From Undaria pinnatifida (lineage: Eukaryota > Sar > Phaeophyceae > Laminariales > Alariaceae): a stretch of 64,000 nucleotides of DNA. A model generated the notes under the pieces. It did not search any database. It saw nothing but the letters and a program-made list of their open reading frames with translations, and was not told the origin of the DNA. The translations under genes were made by a program, and so were the position numbers. Of the stretch, positions 54,036-64,000 are shown one piece after another. Location: positions 21,360,203 to 21,424,202 of the forward strand of contig JABAKD010000023.1 of NCBI GenBank assembly GCA_012845835.1, given 5' to 3'. The stretch's first letter is position 1; every line of letters starts with the position of its first letter.

Positions 54036-54734
54036 CCTAGGCGAGGTAGTGTGGGGTAACGCAGGGAAACGCAGGGTAGAGCAGGAAGAGCAGGTAGAGC
54101 AGGTAGTGAGATGTGGGGCGTCCTGCTTGTCCCATCATCGTCACCTACATTATGGCCCGTCTATGATGGCCTTGACGTGAATGTGACATATAATGTCAAG
54201 TGATTTCCCCTCAACCATGGCCATTACAAAGTGGTCAAACGGACTAACACCCCACCAGACTAGTACTTTAACAGTATGATAATCATGGGCGAGTTACTGG
54301 ACTTAGTATTCAAGTACCAAGAAGCAAAGGACGGTTCCACATCGATGTACATTATGGGTTCAAAAGTTATGAAAAGGAACAAAGATCAACAACACACACT
54401 AGTCTCCTGACCCTCCTGTAAATGCTGATGAAAAGGCCAACAATAAAAAGAAATTAATATCGGTCGAGCTAAACTGTGTGAATGGATGAAGGGTTCGTAC
54501 AATTTTGAGGAGTGGTATATATGCAATTTGTTTGATATCTTTCGAATTACTTGGTTGTTATTGTGTCTGTGACTTGGAAGGGAGAGCACCCCGAGAGACC
54601 AATCTACCGCAACCAACCTTGACGGTATTCCACTGGTGGTCTCTACTCTAAATCCCGTCTCTCCCTCCGTTAACCACTAGCCAGGTCCCAACCGAAACCC
54701 ATGCAGTCTAAGACGACTGAGTCCCACCCACGGT
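54036..54734. other. No gene recognised
   Basis: Short imperfect repeats AGCAGGTAGAGCAGG at 54080-54105. At about 54220-54260 TGGTCAAACGGACTAACACCCC is a fragment of the TRIM LTR. Confidence 0.45.
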
Positions 54735-55113
54735 ACGATACCGTTGAAACTCCTCCAAACACGAGGTCGCCGATTACTGTACGGTTTCCCCCATATAGTG
54801 CCTTGGCCTGGCTGTCTCTGGCCCTTTCCTGCTACCGCTAGTTTGCGAGAGACTTGTCCTGCGTCCTCTACGTTATTGCGAGTGTATACTTGTAAGCACC
54901 AGACTTCCAACGTCATTCGCGCTGGAATACTCGCTCGGGCACGTCGCCTCCCGCCGCGAGCACGGACGCACCTCCTATACGGAGAGAGTGTAGTGCAAAC
55001 TCGTCGGGGTTGCGTCCCGACTGCGCCACAATCTCTCTCAACGCTCGCATCGCTTGGCCATATCCCCATACTCTCCCTCCGTTGTCACTACGATACGAGG
55101 CGAGGGGGGCCAC
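54735..55113 (-). pseudogene. Tyrosine recombinase (integrase), C-terminal remnant
   Basis: On the minus strand the ORF reads FALHSLRIGGASVLAAGGD (the His-x-x-Arg box at about 54970-54993), then ERVFQRE, TGA at 54913-54915, RWKSGAYK, and after a one-base shift VYTRNNVEDA with the likely nucleophile Tyr (about 54884). This is the catalytic end of a phage-integrase-type recombinase as carried by Crypton or DIRS-like elements of protists and algae. The upstream part is missing because gypsy Element 3 sequence starts at about 55109. Downstream, past about 54740, similarity fades. It is inactive. Confidence 0.75.
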
Positions 55114-55714
55114 AGCAGGCGTAGAGGCTTATGCCGTCGACCCCGCACCATCGAACGGTGCTTTCCACCTTCGCTATGATGACTTTACAGGTGTCACTTT
55201 GTCGGACGAGCCCCAACTGCTCGTGGTCAACTTGGTGCGCAGTGACGGCTCTCCTGCGCTCACAGGACACTATCTTGTCGACATACTGCCGCAGCCGGAT
55301 ATTATTTCGGAACAGAAACACTTTGTTGCTTCAGGGCGACAGGTGCTTCCCGTCATAGGTGTCGCGGACCTCGAGCCAGGCGACCTTATCGGGGTCGCCG
55401 ACGCCCCACTTTTGCGCATCCCGCTGGCTGCCTTGCAACACCCCATGAAGGCTGCGGGTCCCCACCCTGGCAAGACTTCGGACAGCCAGGTCTCTGCGGT
55501 CGCGAGCCCGACGGACGCGGAGGGGATAGTTCCCGACGTACCGCCGCCCTCGCCGACGCTTATGGAACGTTTGAACCCAGTCCAACGTTCTGCATTTCTA
55601 CGCGTCTGGGCCCGACTCCCACCGCACCTGCGGGAGATTGCGTTCGACTCACACGACCCTGGTTGGGACCTCCCGACCAGAGCAACTGGGGGGTGTGCTC
55701 TGCGACTTTTCTGA
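55109..55714 (+). pseudogene. C-terminal PR and connector of Pol (Element 3)
   Basis: Matches the Element 1 segment between LLGRDSW and RT (AYAVDP through FLRVWARLPPHLREIAFD). The DTGS active site is absent because of the truncation. A 2-bp deletion at about 55680 shifts the frame relative to RT. Element 3 has Arg (CGA) where Element 1 has the TGA at 7811-7813. Confidence 0.8.
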
Positions 55715-55721
55715 CGTGTTC

Positions 55722-58700
55722 TCCACCTCGAAGACGGATTTTGGGTCATGGTCCCTAATACCCTTTGAAATCTCGGTTCCGGAGGGCAGCGCTCCGGTCA
55801 CTTCACGGCCCCATCGCATAAACCCTATACTGGCCAGAGAAGTGGACGCGACCCTTAACCAGTACCTCGCGGCTGGGCTGATTCAGCACTCGACCTCACC
55901 GTACTCGAGCCCGCTGGTGGTCATCCCGAAGAAATCTGAAGGTGTGAGGATCACGGTGAACTACAAGAAACTCAACCAAATTACCAAGCTCAGCCAACTG
56001 CCGATTCCGCGCGAGGACCAGGTCCTGGACTCCTTGGGCTCAGGTCGGGTGTTTTCCCTGTTCGACTTGGTTTCCTCGTTCCACCAGATAACGGCACACA
56101 AGGACACAGTTCCCCTTACAGCGTTCTGCACACCCACGGGCCTTTTTGAGTGGCTCGTTATGCCCAAGGGCAGCAGCGCCTCGCCTGGGTGGTTCGTCAA
56201 GGTTATCAATGAGGTGATCAAGGGTTTGACACAGGTGGCAGCTTACCTCGACGATGTCATCGTGTTCGACTCCGACCCGGTAACGCATGTTAGGACGATT
56301 CGCTCTCTCTTCGAACGCCTTCGAAAACACAATCTCAAGCTTTCCCCCTCGAAGGCGCGTTTGGGCGCTACCGATGCGAACTTTCTAGGCCACTCCATTT
56401 CTCCAGCAGGCCTACGCCCAAATTCGGAAAAAGTGTCGGCATTGACCTGTATGCCGATGCCCACAGACGTTAAGCAGGTGCGCGCACTCATGGGTGGTAT
56501 CAACTATTACCGCAAGTTTTTGCCCGACTTATCGAAGAGACTTCGTCCTATTAACGCACTCCTTCGGAAGGGGGCCAAGTTTGCCTTCACGCCTGCTATG
56601 GAGGAGTTGGTGAGAGAAATCTTGGCGGAGCTCACGACCCCGCCGGTCCTCGTTTTTCCTGATTGGGACGCCGTCGCCGACGGCACACGCCCGTTCCACG
56701 TGTACTGCGATGCCTGCATCGACGGGCTCGGAGCCGCTCTCGAACAGGAGCAGACGGACGGCTCCATAAAACCCATCGCATACATCAGTCGAGCTACGCT
56801 CGACTCGGAAAGGCATTGGACTCCTCTCGATTTGGAGGCTGGCAGCATCGTCTGGGCTCTCAAGCGCCTCCGCGGCTACCTTTGGGGCACCAATTTCCGA
56901 ATATTCTCAGACCACAAGGCTCTGGAAAACATAGGCAAAGTGGGGAATCACAACGGCCGAGTCCAGAGATGGCTCGAGTTCCTCACCGCATTCGATTACA
57001 CCCTCGAATACCGAAACGGAAGCGCAAACGGCAACGCTGACTTCCTGTCTCGCTTGCCGGAGCCTGCCACGGAACACGACCGAAATGGTTCGACGAGCCT
57101 TACCCCTGTTGAGTATGGTGGTATTTTCCTCATACGGGCTTGCGGGCTGTACACTCCTTCTTCTCCGATACCGGGTGTCGGCTTGGGTGGGCTAATGCCC
57201 CGCACCGAAAATAATGCTTTGGGTGGGCTTCCTCTCACTCTTGCCGACTTTTGCGATTTTCGCACACACGGGCCACGTATGAGGCTTGACGACCTTCCTA
57301 CTCCTTCCAGGAGATTCGTCGCTCGTGTTTCTGAATCGACCGCCACCGTCGATAGCTCGCCTGGCCGAGGCGGGGGCTCGCGTACAGCCGACTACGATTT
57401 CGCTTCGGTTTTTGCTGTACCCGCCGTGACCAACGAGGACTCCGCCGAAGCCCCGGCTGCCACGACATCAGTGGCCCAACCGACTCCTTCCCGGAGCTCG
57501 ATACAAGGGACAAACCCCGTCGAGCCCATGGGCCCGACCGCGTCCGTCCCAACCTCGCCTGGATCTCCGGCGCCCCAGACGATGACGCCTTTTTCGGACC
57601 GCATCTCCACTCAGACGCGCCGGCGTTCAACAACAGCAGCTGGTAAGGCACCCCCTGCTGTCGACTATGGCTTCGGGCCTGGCAGGGTCCCCCAGCCATC
57701 ATCCAGACGAGTTACAACTCCGCCGCGAGCCCGACGGCCGCGGCCGGCTCCGTCAGTCGCCGCGACCCCTACTCTTGCCGACCCGCCGGCCCGCACGGTA
57801 CCACTTCCGTCCAACCACGATCACGCAGAGCCTATGGGAACTCCGCTCCTACGGCTTAGGCCTCCTCCTGGTGAAACGCCGACCGCATATACAAGGCCGG
57901 ATGCCCTCGACGACGCTGCTGAGTCGCGGTTCGCGGATTCCGTCGCGCGTTATTCACATGCCGATTGGAAGCGCAAACAACACGCAGAGCCGACGTGCCA
58001 CGCCACGATACGTTACATCTCTATCGGCCGGCCGTCGGCCCTGCCACCCGACTTCTTAGCATGCTACCCCTCGCCCAAGCGTCCCTCCCTCTCGGACATC
58101 CAGGAACTGGCGGGTAAGGGTCGACTACATACAACCGACGACGACATCGTCCTATTCGTCCGTAACCCGACACTCCCGCCAACAAGATCTGACAAACCGA
58201 AATCGGTGGGGCGAGCTGCTTGCTTGCTAAACGATGAGCCAGTTCGCATCTACGTTCCGCTGCTCATGCGCCCTTGGATCATGCAAGATTGCCACTTGAC
58301 GGCCTCCTGCCACCTTGGCACCACGCACACGTTGCGCATGCTGGAGCGTTTTTATTGGTGGATTGGCATGAGTGTGTGCACCCGGTGGTGGCTTCGCCAC
58401 TGCTTGAAGTGCCAAGCGCGGAAAACCCCACGGCTGACTGTCCGCTGGCCCATCATCACAATGCCTCTGCCGGAAGGTCCAGGTATCGCCGTCAGTGTTG
58501 ACTACTTCGGCCCCCTTCCAGCCACACCACAAGGCAACATCTACATCCTGCTGTTCACCGATTGCTTCAGTCGTCGGGCCGACATGTTCCCCGTCACTGC
58601 CGCTGAGTTCACCGCGGAAGGTACAGCCAATATCCTGGTGAACCAATACATCCCCTTGTGGGGGTGCCCGCGCACCATACTCTCGGAAAATGGACTGCAG

Positions 58701-60155
58701 GTCTGCTCCAAGCTGTCACAAGCTGTATATCAGCTGTTGGGTGTACACAAGCTTGCTACAAGCTCCTACCATCCCAACTGTAACGGGGGCGTTGAGCGGG
58801 TAAATCACACTATGGCACAAACGCTGGCTATGGTCGTCAACGAGCGACAAGACGACTGGGACTTGCATCTGCCCCACGTCGAATTCGCTTACAACAACTC
58901 TGTCAGCGCGGCGACGGGTTCGGCGCCCAACGAGGTCCACATGGGCAGACTCCCACGGCTCCCCCTGACGATTTTCGACCGCAAAGGTGTCGTGGGACAC
59001 CAGCGTCTGGCCCGTGACCACCTGGTCTATTGTGATTTGGCCACCGACCGGCAAAAGCGCGCAAACGACATTGTCCGCTCACACCACGCCCTCACCGTTT
59101 CCCGAGTTAACCGCAGAAACTCCGCCCTCGCCGACGCGCTGCGTCCAGCACCTAACTTCACTGTGGGTGGTTGGGCATGGGTATACAATTCTGCCTCTAC
59201 CATCCGCCAGGGTGTGAAGGCGAATACCGACGCCAAGGTACTCAAGGCCAAACTCGCGCTGAACTGGACGGGCCCATACAAGGTCCTGGCCGTCGGTCCC
59301 TGCTCCGCCGCCGAGACCCCGGACGGCTCGCCGCTCGGGAGCAACCTCCTTTATTTGGATATCCCTTCGGACCTGCCTGGTTCGGACGCTCGTCGGCGTG
59401 TGACCATCGAGCGCTGCAAACCCTGTGCCAACCCCCACGACAGCGGGGACATGCCCAAATACCTACCGGCGGGGCTGACACAGTATGTGCTCAGCAAATT
59501 TTCCAAGAAGTCCCCGCCGTACCACGTCACTCAAGACGACGTTTCGACTCCCCTCCAACGGCTGGAGGTGGAGCAGATCACTGGTCATCAGTCGGTACGG
59601 GGGCGAGGTGGCGTCATCGCGGTGCTATACAAGACGCATTGGGCGGGACTCTCCGAACCGTCCTGAGAGCGGGAAATGGACCTCCACCTCTCCCGCTCCC
59701 ACATCTTGCGTTATTGGGCCGGAACCCCGGACCAGCACCGCCAAACCAACCGCCTTTACCGCCGAATGCGGATCGGGACGGCACAGCGTGAGCTCTCCCG
59801 CAACAACGGGGAACGTTTCCTAGCGCCGGGCTACGCCTGTGTTTCCCGCACCGATTGGCTCCGTCGCTACCACGACACAGTACTCCCTAAGGGAGCCCAC
59901 TTTTGGTACAAGGGAGACGATGGTTTATGGTGGCTAGGAAAAATCAGCGCGAGCACTACCGAGGACAAGGTATACCTGGTTCGCTTTCTGGACGACCCGG
60001 GACCGATTAAACTCCCTTTTCCCCCGGCGCGCTACACGACTTCAACGGGAGCCGTACGAGGCTCTTGGTGCTTGCAAGTTCACATCGCCAGTGCGTTTCC
60101 TCGGGGAATCCAACGTAACGTAGACGAAGCTCGAGGCGCGGCCGTGGCCAGTTGA
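55722..60155 (+). pseudogene. pol: Pol: RT, RNase H, integrase, chromodomain, Tudor-like tail (Element 3)
   Basis: RT with YLDD, RNase H with YCDA and FSDH, and the integrase HHCC site are all present. The first integrase Asp and the Glu are intact, but the second catalytic motif is SENG, as in Element 2. One TGA at 59664-59666 replaces a Trp in the chromodomain (EPSWE in Element 1); the frame continues unbroken to 60155 with the Tudor-like FWYKGDDGLWWLGKI. RT and RNase H look functional, so it could supply RT in trans if expressed, but it lacks an upstream LTR promoter. Confidence 0.9.
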
Positions 60156-61011
60156 CTTCCAAGCCACCACCGCTTCTCGATAGTTCTTCATTTTGTTGAG
60201 GTATGAGTTTTGCGTCTTTGTCTTTGGGTCGTTCGTAGTGTTCTGAGGGTCTTCATCGAGTTTTGGGGCGGTTCTTTCCATTTTTGTTTCCTGTCCTGCC
60301 GAACCCCCTGCTCAGTGCCGGGTCAGGGTTTGGGTAAAACGCCGCTATCTGAGGCGCAGGGCTGTCGCCTTTTTGTCATTGTTCAATTTCGCCCTGCCGA
60401 CGCCCTCCTCAGCCCAGAGCCGGGGGGCGACCAGTGTACGGGTCTGTGTGTCATATTTTATGTTTTGTGTGTTGTTTTTGTTCTGCTTTGTTGTTTTTTC
60501 GTCTAAACACTTCCTCCCCTAGCGGGGCTGTAGGTGTTGACACCTGCCATCCCGGGTATTCGTCGTTTCCTCGTCTAACCCCCCGCCTTGCCGATGGCCC
60601 GCGGGAGGTTTTTCGCATGACTTCTCCCTTGTGTTAGCACCTGTGTTCCCCTCCATATCGACGAGGGCTCGCCTCGCCATAGTACCTTTTCTGTGGTTGG
60701 CTTACCGTAGAGCCTTCCCTGCCCCCCCCGCCACACCGGTGGCATGCGGCAGGTTCTAGAGCCTTTTCTGCCCCCCCCGCCACACCGGCGGCATGCGGCA
60801 GGTTTTTGATGGGTGACTATTGCCTTGCTGTAGGGTCTGCTTTTCTTTCTGCTGCTTTTCTTCGCGTGTTCCTGGCTCCATAGCCAGACGGTTAGAGGTG
60901 TGGGAGTGGGGTTTGAGGAGCCGCATCTTTGACTCATGGTCTAGTTCGTAGAACCGGAGTTTCCCCGAATCTCCCATATTTCGGCATATGCGACTCATCA
61001 GGGTGGGCTAG
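60156..61011 (+). other. 3' noncoding region and polypurine tract of Element 3
   Basis: Colinear with 2407-3268 reversed. It includes the duplicated CCGCCACACCGG block at 60715-60805 and CAGGGTGGGCTAG just before the LTR. Confidence 0.85.
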
Positions 61012-61280
61012 TGTTAAGATACGGCCTCGAAAGGCCTGTAGGTGTCCGAATTTGAGATCGGATGGATGGGTTTCGTATGATAAGGTTGGCGGTTCATATT
61101 CGGGGAAGTTAGGAATTAGATCAGAGGCACGCGCCTCCGATCTCAGAAGATATCCCGGGCTCTGGTGGAAACGAACAAAGCTACATCTCTACGAAGGAAC
61201 GAAAGTGAGTACTCTCCGAGGACCTGCTCAATTGGCAGACCTGCAGGGGGCACTCTGTGTCTCCCACCATTAATTTAACA
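61012..61280 (+). repeat. 3' LTR of Element 3
   Basis: Runs from TGTTAAGATACGG to AATTTAACA, 269 bp. The palindrome at 61118-61143 has lost two pairs, and the polyadenylation signal reads AACAAA. Confidence 0.95.
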
Positions 61281-61411
61281 CTCATGGATTCGAGCTAGCC
61301 GGTAAGGGTGTGTAGACTACGTATGCTGTTCTTCTGGGTGTTTGTGGGTTAAGAAACGGGTGTATGTGAGTATGGAAGCGTATGTGGACCGTGTATGTTG
61401 AGTTGTGGGTG

Positions 61412-61734
61412 TGTTAAGGGATTAGTGGGGTATAAGTATGTTTGACCACCTGCAAAAGGATAACCAATAGGTTACCCAAACTAAGCCTTATAACACTCTC
61501 CCCCCCTGAAACGGCGGGATACCAGGTCGGCCGGATATACGGGCGGACCTGTCAATTATCCAAGCCGTTTCATTTCCTGGGTATACCGGGGAGAGTATTT
61601 CTCAAGTTCGATATGGGGAAACTCTGAAAACGTTTATTATGATGGATGTGGGAGTTGAACCCAAGACTCAAAAAACCCATGGTCCTGCCGACGACGCCAT
61701 TTGTTTAAGTATTAGTGGGGTATTAGTCCGTTTA
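61412..61734 (-). mobile_element. TRIM B: miniature LTR element, one LTR truncated
   Basis: Left LTR 61412-61495 (TGTTAAGG to TTATAACA) and a partial right LTR 61702-61734. On the minus strand the primer-site-like TGGCGTCGTCGGCAGG follows the 5' LTR, then a tRNA-like GGGTTCAACTCCCA T-arm; a purine tract GGGGGGAGAG abuts the 3' LTR. It lies head to head with TRIM C. Confidence 0.8.
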
Positions 61735-61736
61735 AG

Positions 61737-62156
61737 TGCTATAAGGCTTAGTTTGGGTAAGCTATCGGTTAATACTTTGCAAGTGCTATAAGGCTTAGTT
61801 TGGGTAAGCTATCGGTTAACCTTTTGCAAGTGGTCAAACGGGCTAATACCCCGCCAATACCTTATCAAATAGCGTCGTCGACAGACCATGGGGTTTTGGG
61901 TCGTGGGTTCGATCCCCACCATCCACAACAATAAGCTTGTCAGATTTTATCCACATGTCGAAGTTGAAAAATACTCTCCCTGGTATCCCCAGCAAATGAA
62001 ACGGCTTGGATATTGACAGGTCCGCCGTATATCCGGCCGACCTGCTATCCCGCCATTTCAGGGGGGGAGAGTGCTATAAGGATTAGTTTGGGTTAGCTAT
62101 CGGTTAATCTTTTTGCAAGTGGTCAAACGGACTAAAACCCCACTAATAGCTTAACA
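61737..62156 (+). mobile_element. TRIM C: miniature LTR element with duplicated LTR start
   Basis: The first 47 bp of the LTR occur twice (61737-61783 and from 61784). LTRs are 61784-61867 and 62072-62156. The primer-site region reads AGCGTCGTCGACAG (decayed). T-arm GTGGG, loop TTCGATC, CCCAC lies at about 61904-61920. Polypurine tract AGGGGGGGAGAG immediately precedes the 3' LTR. Confidence 0.82.
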
Positions 62157-62973
62157 GGTGTTTACAGGTTGGAGAGCGGGTGTATATAAGCATGGGAGTG
62201 TTTAAGCTACGCACGTACGTTACAAGATCTTTGTTAAATAAGTGACCGAAGACGTCACGATACACCTGAGAATTACAACAATGTTGATTATAAGTGTGGT
62301 GTTCGCTTTTAATATTGTTATGCACCAGGTATAGGTTATTTTGTCTTCTCGATGAAGTCCATTGAGGAATGAGATTATGACTATGAATGCGGCTCGTAGT
62401 TATACCAACCCAAAATGTTCATGATTCGTATAAACATCAAACACGTTACCTAGGACCGAAGTGTTTTTGAAAAATGAACAACGCCGAAAACCATTCTAAA
62501 CTTGAGAAGTGAACAGAAACAACGAACGTTACTGAGTCAATATCACGCCGAAATGCAATACTTACACGGTACAACTAGGGTACCATGTGATGCTAATCCG
62601 CCTCGTGACCCTACTGTTGTGGTAGAAAGAGCTGGCCGCCGGCTTTACACCCAATCATTTAATACATATCTGTCGCGTTTAACCTCCCACAACTCATCAC
62701 ATGTCACCCGCCAATATGTCGGGATCCAACGATCACACTGATGAATGAACCGGTATCCAAGGTTGAGTGGGTTTCCCAACCCTTAGCCCAGATCCGAAGA
62801 AACACTTACTACTTCGTCCACATCAATGTACTCAATAAGCGTGTATAAAAACTTTCTCGTTAACTTTCATTTCAAGGCTTGAACCCTAGCCTCGTTCAGT
62901 ATTTGTATTCAACCCACCTTGTTTATTCAAAATAATGTATACAAACATAGTCAAACGATGAACAGTAACGGTA
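62157..62973. other. No gene recognised
   Basis: A 79-codon ORF at 62502-62741 has no domain. No repeat shared with the rest of the window was noticed. Confidence 0.35.
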
Positions 62974-63843
62974 TTATATATGTATCATGATACCGCTATA
63001 ACCCACAGCTGTCAAGGATGGTCGTTGCATGTTTATCCTCAGCAATAACCATTTCAACCATACGTGACAAAAGCCGCGAGGGGTGCCGTGAAATTCCCAA
63101 ACGTCCCTTGAACCTTCATTCCTAGCCCCCCGAAACAGTTTTCTCGGCGTACACATATACGTATTGCAGATATACGCAACAAGCCCCGCAACCAACATAA
63201 AAACAATATGTATTCGAGAACACCATTCATTCTGAAACAACACGTCAACGAAATCTAGAAAATCAACCAAAACATACACATGTAACAACAACCACCCGGA
63301 CACAAAATTCTCATATCATAACGATGGTCGCACACGAAATCACACGAAATTCCGTCAAAAGATGGAACCCATATACCCTGGGTTTCCAAACTAAGATATC
63401 TATGCGTCAGAAACATCACATAGTCTACATAATACTATGTATCTGGTATAGCTTTTTGCACAAACCTGAAATGCGCTAAAACTGCTCGTTGCAAAAAACA
63501 TGTTCGTCGAGAACGCAAGAACAAACAGACCGAGAGACGGGGTAATCACAGCAGCGCATTTCATTGTATCATTTGCCCACCTTACCACCTCCTTGCAATT
63601 AGTTTTCGGCATCAGTCAACTGGGTCCAACGCATGTCCGTAGTGTCTTAGGTTGAGTGAGGAGCGGTAGTAAAAAACAAGTACGCTGCTCGATAACCTGA
63701 TCCTGACCGTCGGTATACTGAGCAATCTCCGGGCCGCGTCTCCTCTGTATCAGGTGTGTGGAGAATTTCATTGCCTTTTTCAAGAAAGCGGTTGCGTTGA
63801 CATAATATGCTACCTGGTTTGATGTAGAGGAAAGGAGCACCAC
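62974..63843 (-). CDS. Possible exons of an unknown, partly hydrophobic protein
   Basis: Three consecutive minus-strand ORFs (63843-63616, 63612-63400, 63303-62974) have ordinary protein composition, and the last two contain hydrophobic stretches long enough for membrane segments (for example TPSLGLFVLAFS). They may be exons of one gene, but I could not fix splice sites and recognise no family. It may equally be chance. Confidence 0.22.
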
Positions 63844-64000
63844 TCAGCGATCACCCACTACACGCTAGGGCATGTTTTCGTGAGCACCACTAACACCAGC
63901 ACCAGGCGTTGATGTGATATCTACAGAACCGCAACACCTTCGACGACATCTGGGGGGGGGGGGGCGAAAAAAACGGGGCGTATAATCGTACATTAGATAA
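63844..64000. other. Window end, poly-G run
   Basis: A run of 13 G at about 63951-63963. No gene. Confidence 0.5.

Larger units (their letters stand above)
55109..61280 (+). mobile_element. Element 3: 5'-truncated gypsy copy
   Basis: Homology to Element 1 begins abruptly at GCCACAGCAGGCGTAG (about 55109), inside the C-terminal part of PR, and runs to the 3' LTR end. There is no 5' LTR, Gag or NADAR. The left junction lies in the tyrosine-recombinase remnant, and recombinase sequence does not resume after 61280, so this is not a simple insertion. The retained Pol is nearly intact. Confidence 0.9.

Noticed and set aside
53666-62156. Hammerhead-bearing retrozymes as an explanation for the small LTR elements
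   Set aside because: The 83-bp LTRs contain no CTGATGA/GAAA core, so they are classed as TRIMs.
1-64000. CRISPR arrays, bacterial insertion sequences or prophage
   Set aside because: No regularly spaced short repeats with unique spacers and no prokaryotic gene organisation. Introns and LTR elements show a eukaryotic nuclear origin.

Overview
This is eukaryotic nuclear DNA that consists almost entirely of nested and decayed transposable elements. The evidence is GT-AG introns in a transposase pseudogene, Ty3/gypsy LTR retrotransposons with AATAAA polyadenylation signals in their LTRs, tRNA-like repeats, and no prokaryotic operons or ribosome binding sites. Chromodomain gypsy elements, a Mutator-like (FAR1-type) transposase, a tyrosine recombinase and an ankyrin-repeat fragment would suit an alga or other protist. 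I cannot name the species, and I find no intact host gene.

Layout. (1) 1-20073: a dispersed repeat is split at 1359/1360 by an 18.6-kb insertion (1360-19951). Its uninterrupted paralogue is at about 43714-44330. Inside the insertion lies a complete gypsy element of about 15.4 kb on the minus strand (2138-17548, here Element 1). (2) 20074-27418: inverted copies of other repeats, an LTR-like remnant of a related family, and about 4 kb of decayed tandem repeats. (3) 27419-33775: a gypsy copy with 5' and internal deletions (Element 2, plus strand), followed by a 17-bp minisatellite and further decayed repeats. (4) about 36840-40318: a multi-exon Mutator-like transposase pseudogene. (5) 41780-45600: an ankyrin-repeat fragment, GCAGGT minisatellites and dispersed repeats. 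(6) 45617-51355: a two-block repeat split by a second hairpin-ended insertion (45925-49933); the unsplit paralogue lies alongside at 50586-51355. (7) 52600-54035: G-tracts and a miniature LTR element (TRIM). (8) 54735-61280: a tyrosine-recombinase remnant abutting a 5'-truncated gypsy copy (Element 3). (9) 61412-62156: two more TRIMs, then unassigned sequence to the end.

The main result is Element 1. Its pol polyprotein appears to carry a well-preserved NADAR domain (YbiA-like, ADP-ribose N-glycosidase superfamily) directly before the aspartic protease. The reconstructed order is Gag (RGG-rich, CCHC) - linker - NADAR - PR - RT - RNase H - integrase - chromodomain - Tudor-like tail. A 244-bp MITE with 9-bp target duplications now splits NADAR from PR; subtracting the MITE and one duplication puts NADAR and PR in one frame. 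Element 2 carries a decayed NADAR in the same position, so the domain belongs to the family and was not a one-off capture.

A second unusual signal is a set of insertions whose end is a GC-rich hairpin next to CARGGG, placed between A and T of the target. For two of them the window holds its own 'empty site'.
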